From NCBI GenBank assembly GCA_022822575.1, contig JAJEBJ010000210.1, positions 1 to 6,087 of the forward strand: a stretch of DNA of 6,087 nucleotides, written 5' to 3'. Positions 5,037 to 6,087 of the stretch are shown piece by piece. The notes under the pieces were generated by a model. It did no database searches. It was not told where the DNA came from and worked only from the letters and a program-made list of their open reading frames with translations. The stretch comes from Alphaproteobacteria bacterium (GTDB lineage: Bacteria; Pseudomonadota; Alphaproteobacteria; SP197). Each line of letters starts with the position of its first letter. The stretch's first letter is position 1. Made by a program: the position numbers and the translations under genes.

Positions 5037-6087
5037 GACCCGGCCTCGCGAAACACATAGACCGGGCTCGACCAGGCCCGGTGGCCGTCCTCGGTCGTGA
5101 CCCTGATCCACAGCGGATTGTCGCCGTCGTCATGGAGGGCGACGTCAAGGGATTCTGTCATCCGCGTCCTTGTCAGCTCCTCGGGAAGACGTGTCAGGGA
5201 GACATGGCGTTCCAGACCGCCGGCATCGGCGATGAGAGGTTCTTCACCGATGTCCTGCAAGGGCACGGTGATGTCGACATGGCCGGCATCGAGTGCAAGG
5301 AAGCCCGACCAGGATTCGAGGCCCGCATCGAACCCGACGAAGTTGCCGGTGGTGAGCACGTCGAAGACCACCTCGCTGTCGCCATGGCGGTGAAGGGGGC
5401 GCTCGTGGTTCCAGGCGCAGACGGTGGCGAAACTCCGGATGCCGGTTCCGTCGAAACGGGCCCTGCCCCGCCAGCGGGTCTGCCGGCCGCGGCCGCGATA
5501 CTCGGCGCCGTGAAAGAGAACCCTCAGCCTCGTGTCGGTGGACTGAGACCGGTATCCCGGCAGGGACGCGACCACACTGGCACCATTGAGGATATCGATG
5601 CGCAGGATCGGTGAGTGGGTCGCCACTTCGAGATGGAGACGGGCGGCGCTGCTGGCGGTCGAGGCAATGTCACCCATGAGGAGTGTCGTGGCAGGACGAG
5701 GTTCCGCAGGGCCATGTCGGGGGTCGGTGTCGAAGCGGGCGGCCGGTTCATCGAACATCACACGCACGTCCATGTGGAGACGGCATCCGGTGGTCCCATA
5801 GTGATGCCTGCGGCGAAGTGACCGGAAGATCCCGTCCCGGGTCAGGTGATCGGCAAGAAAGCAGGTCAGGCCACCGTAGGCACCGAATTCAGAGGCCCCG
5901 GGATGGGACGCTCCCGGGCGCCCCTTGTGCACATCACTGTTGCAGACGAGGCCGTGACGATATCCCAGAGCAAAACTCTCGGTCATCAGCCACTCGAAGG
6001 TACCCCAGTTCGAGTGGATCTCCACCGCCGTGCGGAGCGCACCACCGTCGGCCGCCGCGATATCGGCGGGACGTCCGCCAATATGGG
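5033..6087 (-). CDS. PHP-type metal-dependent hydrolase, DUF3604-like, C-terminal part
   Basis: The frame is open from the right edge (first full codon 6085-6083) for 350 residues, so the N-terminal part lies outside the window. Residues 1-60 look like the end of a PHP-type barrel: HIGGRPAD, VEIHSNWGTFEW (21-32, with His24) and CNSDVHKGRPG (48-58, with Asp51 and His53), the last like the closing D-x-H metal motif of PHP hydrolases. ASEFGAYGGLTCFLADHLTR and a GTTGCRL stretch follow; this pattern matches large proteins annotated as DUF3604 or PHP-related. The remaining 250 residues look like beta-sandwich domains, ending in PLWIRVTTEDGHRAWSSPVY. PHP enzymes hydrolyse phosphoesters; the substrate here is unknown. 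A GTG at 6025 is not the true start because homology continues upstream. The stop overlaps the DUF3047 start by 4 bases, indicating an operon. No signal peptide can be assessed because the N-terminus is missing. Confidence 0.75.
   Translation of the reverse strand, partial: HIGGRPADIAAADGGALRTAVEIHSNWGTFEWLMTESFALGYRHGLVCNSDVHKGRPGASHPGASEFGAYGGLTCFLADHLTRDGIFRSLRRRHHYGTTGCRLHMDVRVMFDEPAARFDTDPRHGPAEPRPATTLLMGDIASTASSAARLHLEVATHSPILRIDILNGASVVASLPGYRSQSTDTRLRVLFHGAEYRGRGRQTRWRGRARFDGTGIRSFATVCAWNHERPLHRHGDSEVVFDVLTTGNFVGFDAGLESWSGFLALDAGHVDITVPLQDIGEEPLIADAGGLERHVSLTRLPEELTRTRMTESLDVALHDDGDNPLWIRVTTEDGHRAWSSPVYVFREAGS

Noticed and set aside
5037..5111. Longer start of the DUF3047 gene at a GTG at 5111
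   Set aside because: It would place 25 residues before a clear signal peptide; the ATG at 5036 overlaps the upstream stop in the usual ATGA manner.
6023..6025. GTG as the start of the PHP-like gene
   Set aside because: The frame stays open to the window edge and the upstream residues (HIGGRPAD) fit the family, so the gene is cut by the edge.

Overview
The window is GC-rich and densely coded, with translationally coupled gene pairs and a non-pyrrolysine member of the MttB methyltransferase superfamily. This fits an alphaproteobacterium (Rhodospirillales, Rhodobacterales or Rhizobiales type). The taxonomic guess is an inference from gene content and style, because there is no rRNA or marker gene to settle it.

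Left part (1-2839, plus strand): the 3' end of a family 5 ABC-transporter solute-binding protein gene, a strong intrinsic terminator (1245-1282), then a complete 512-residue MttB-like corrinoid-dependent methyltransferase gene with a good ribosome binding site. The pair suggests uptake and demethylation of a small methylated compound, such as a quaternary amine. The substrate cannot be read from the sequence, and no corrinoid protein or permease is in the window.

Middle (2840-4220): about 700 bases without an intact gene. They hold two hairpins without U-tracts and, on the minus strand, what looks like a decayed PIN-domain toxin gene. Next comes a well-formed ParD/ParE toxin-antitoxin operon on the plus strand. 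Its promoter is clear (17-bp spacer), and a perfect palindrome covers the -10 box, as expected for autoregulation by the ribbon-helix-helix antitoxin. The two genes overlap by 4 bases (ATGA).

Right part (4221-6087): after a 174-base convergent intergenic gap, two minus-strand genes overlap by 4 bases. The upstream one is the C-terminal 350 residues of a PHP-type, DUF3604-like metal-dependent hydrolase, cut by the window edge. The downstream one is a small exported DUF3047-family protein. Neither family has an established function that I can name with confidence, so this pair is one of the less understood parts of the window.

I see no tRNA, rRNA, CRISPR array, insertion sequence or attachment site. 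I also see no clear new biological system. The best leads are the MttB-like enzyme of unknown substrate, the PHP/DUF3047 pair, and the toxin-antitoxin locus beside a toxin-gene relic.
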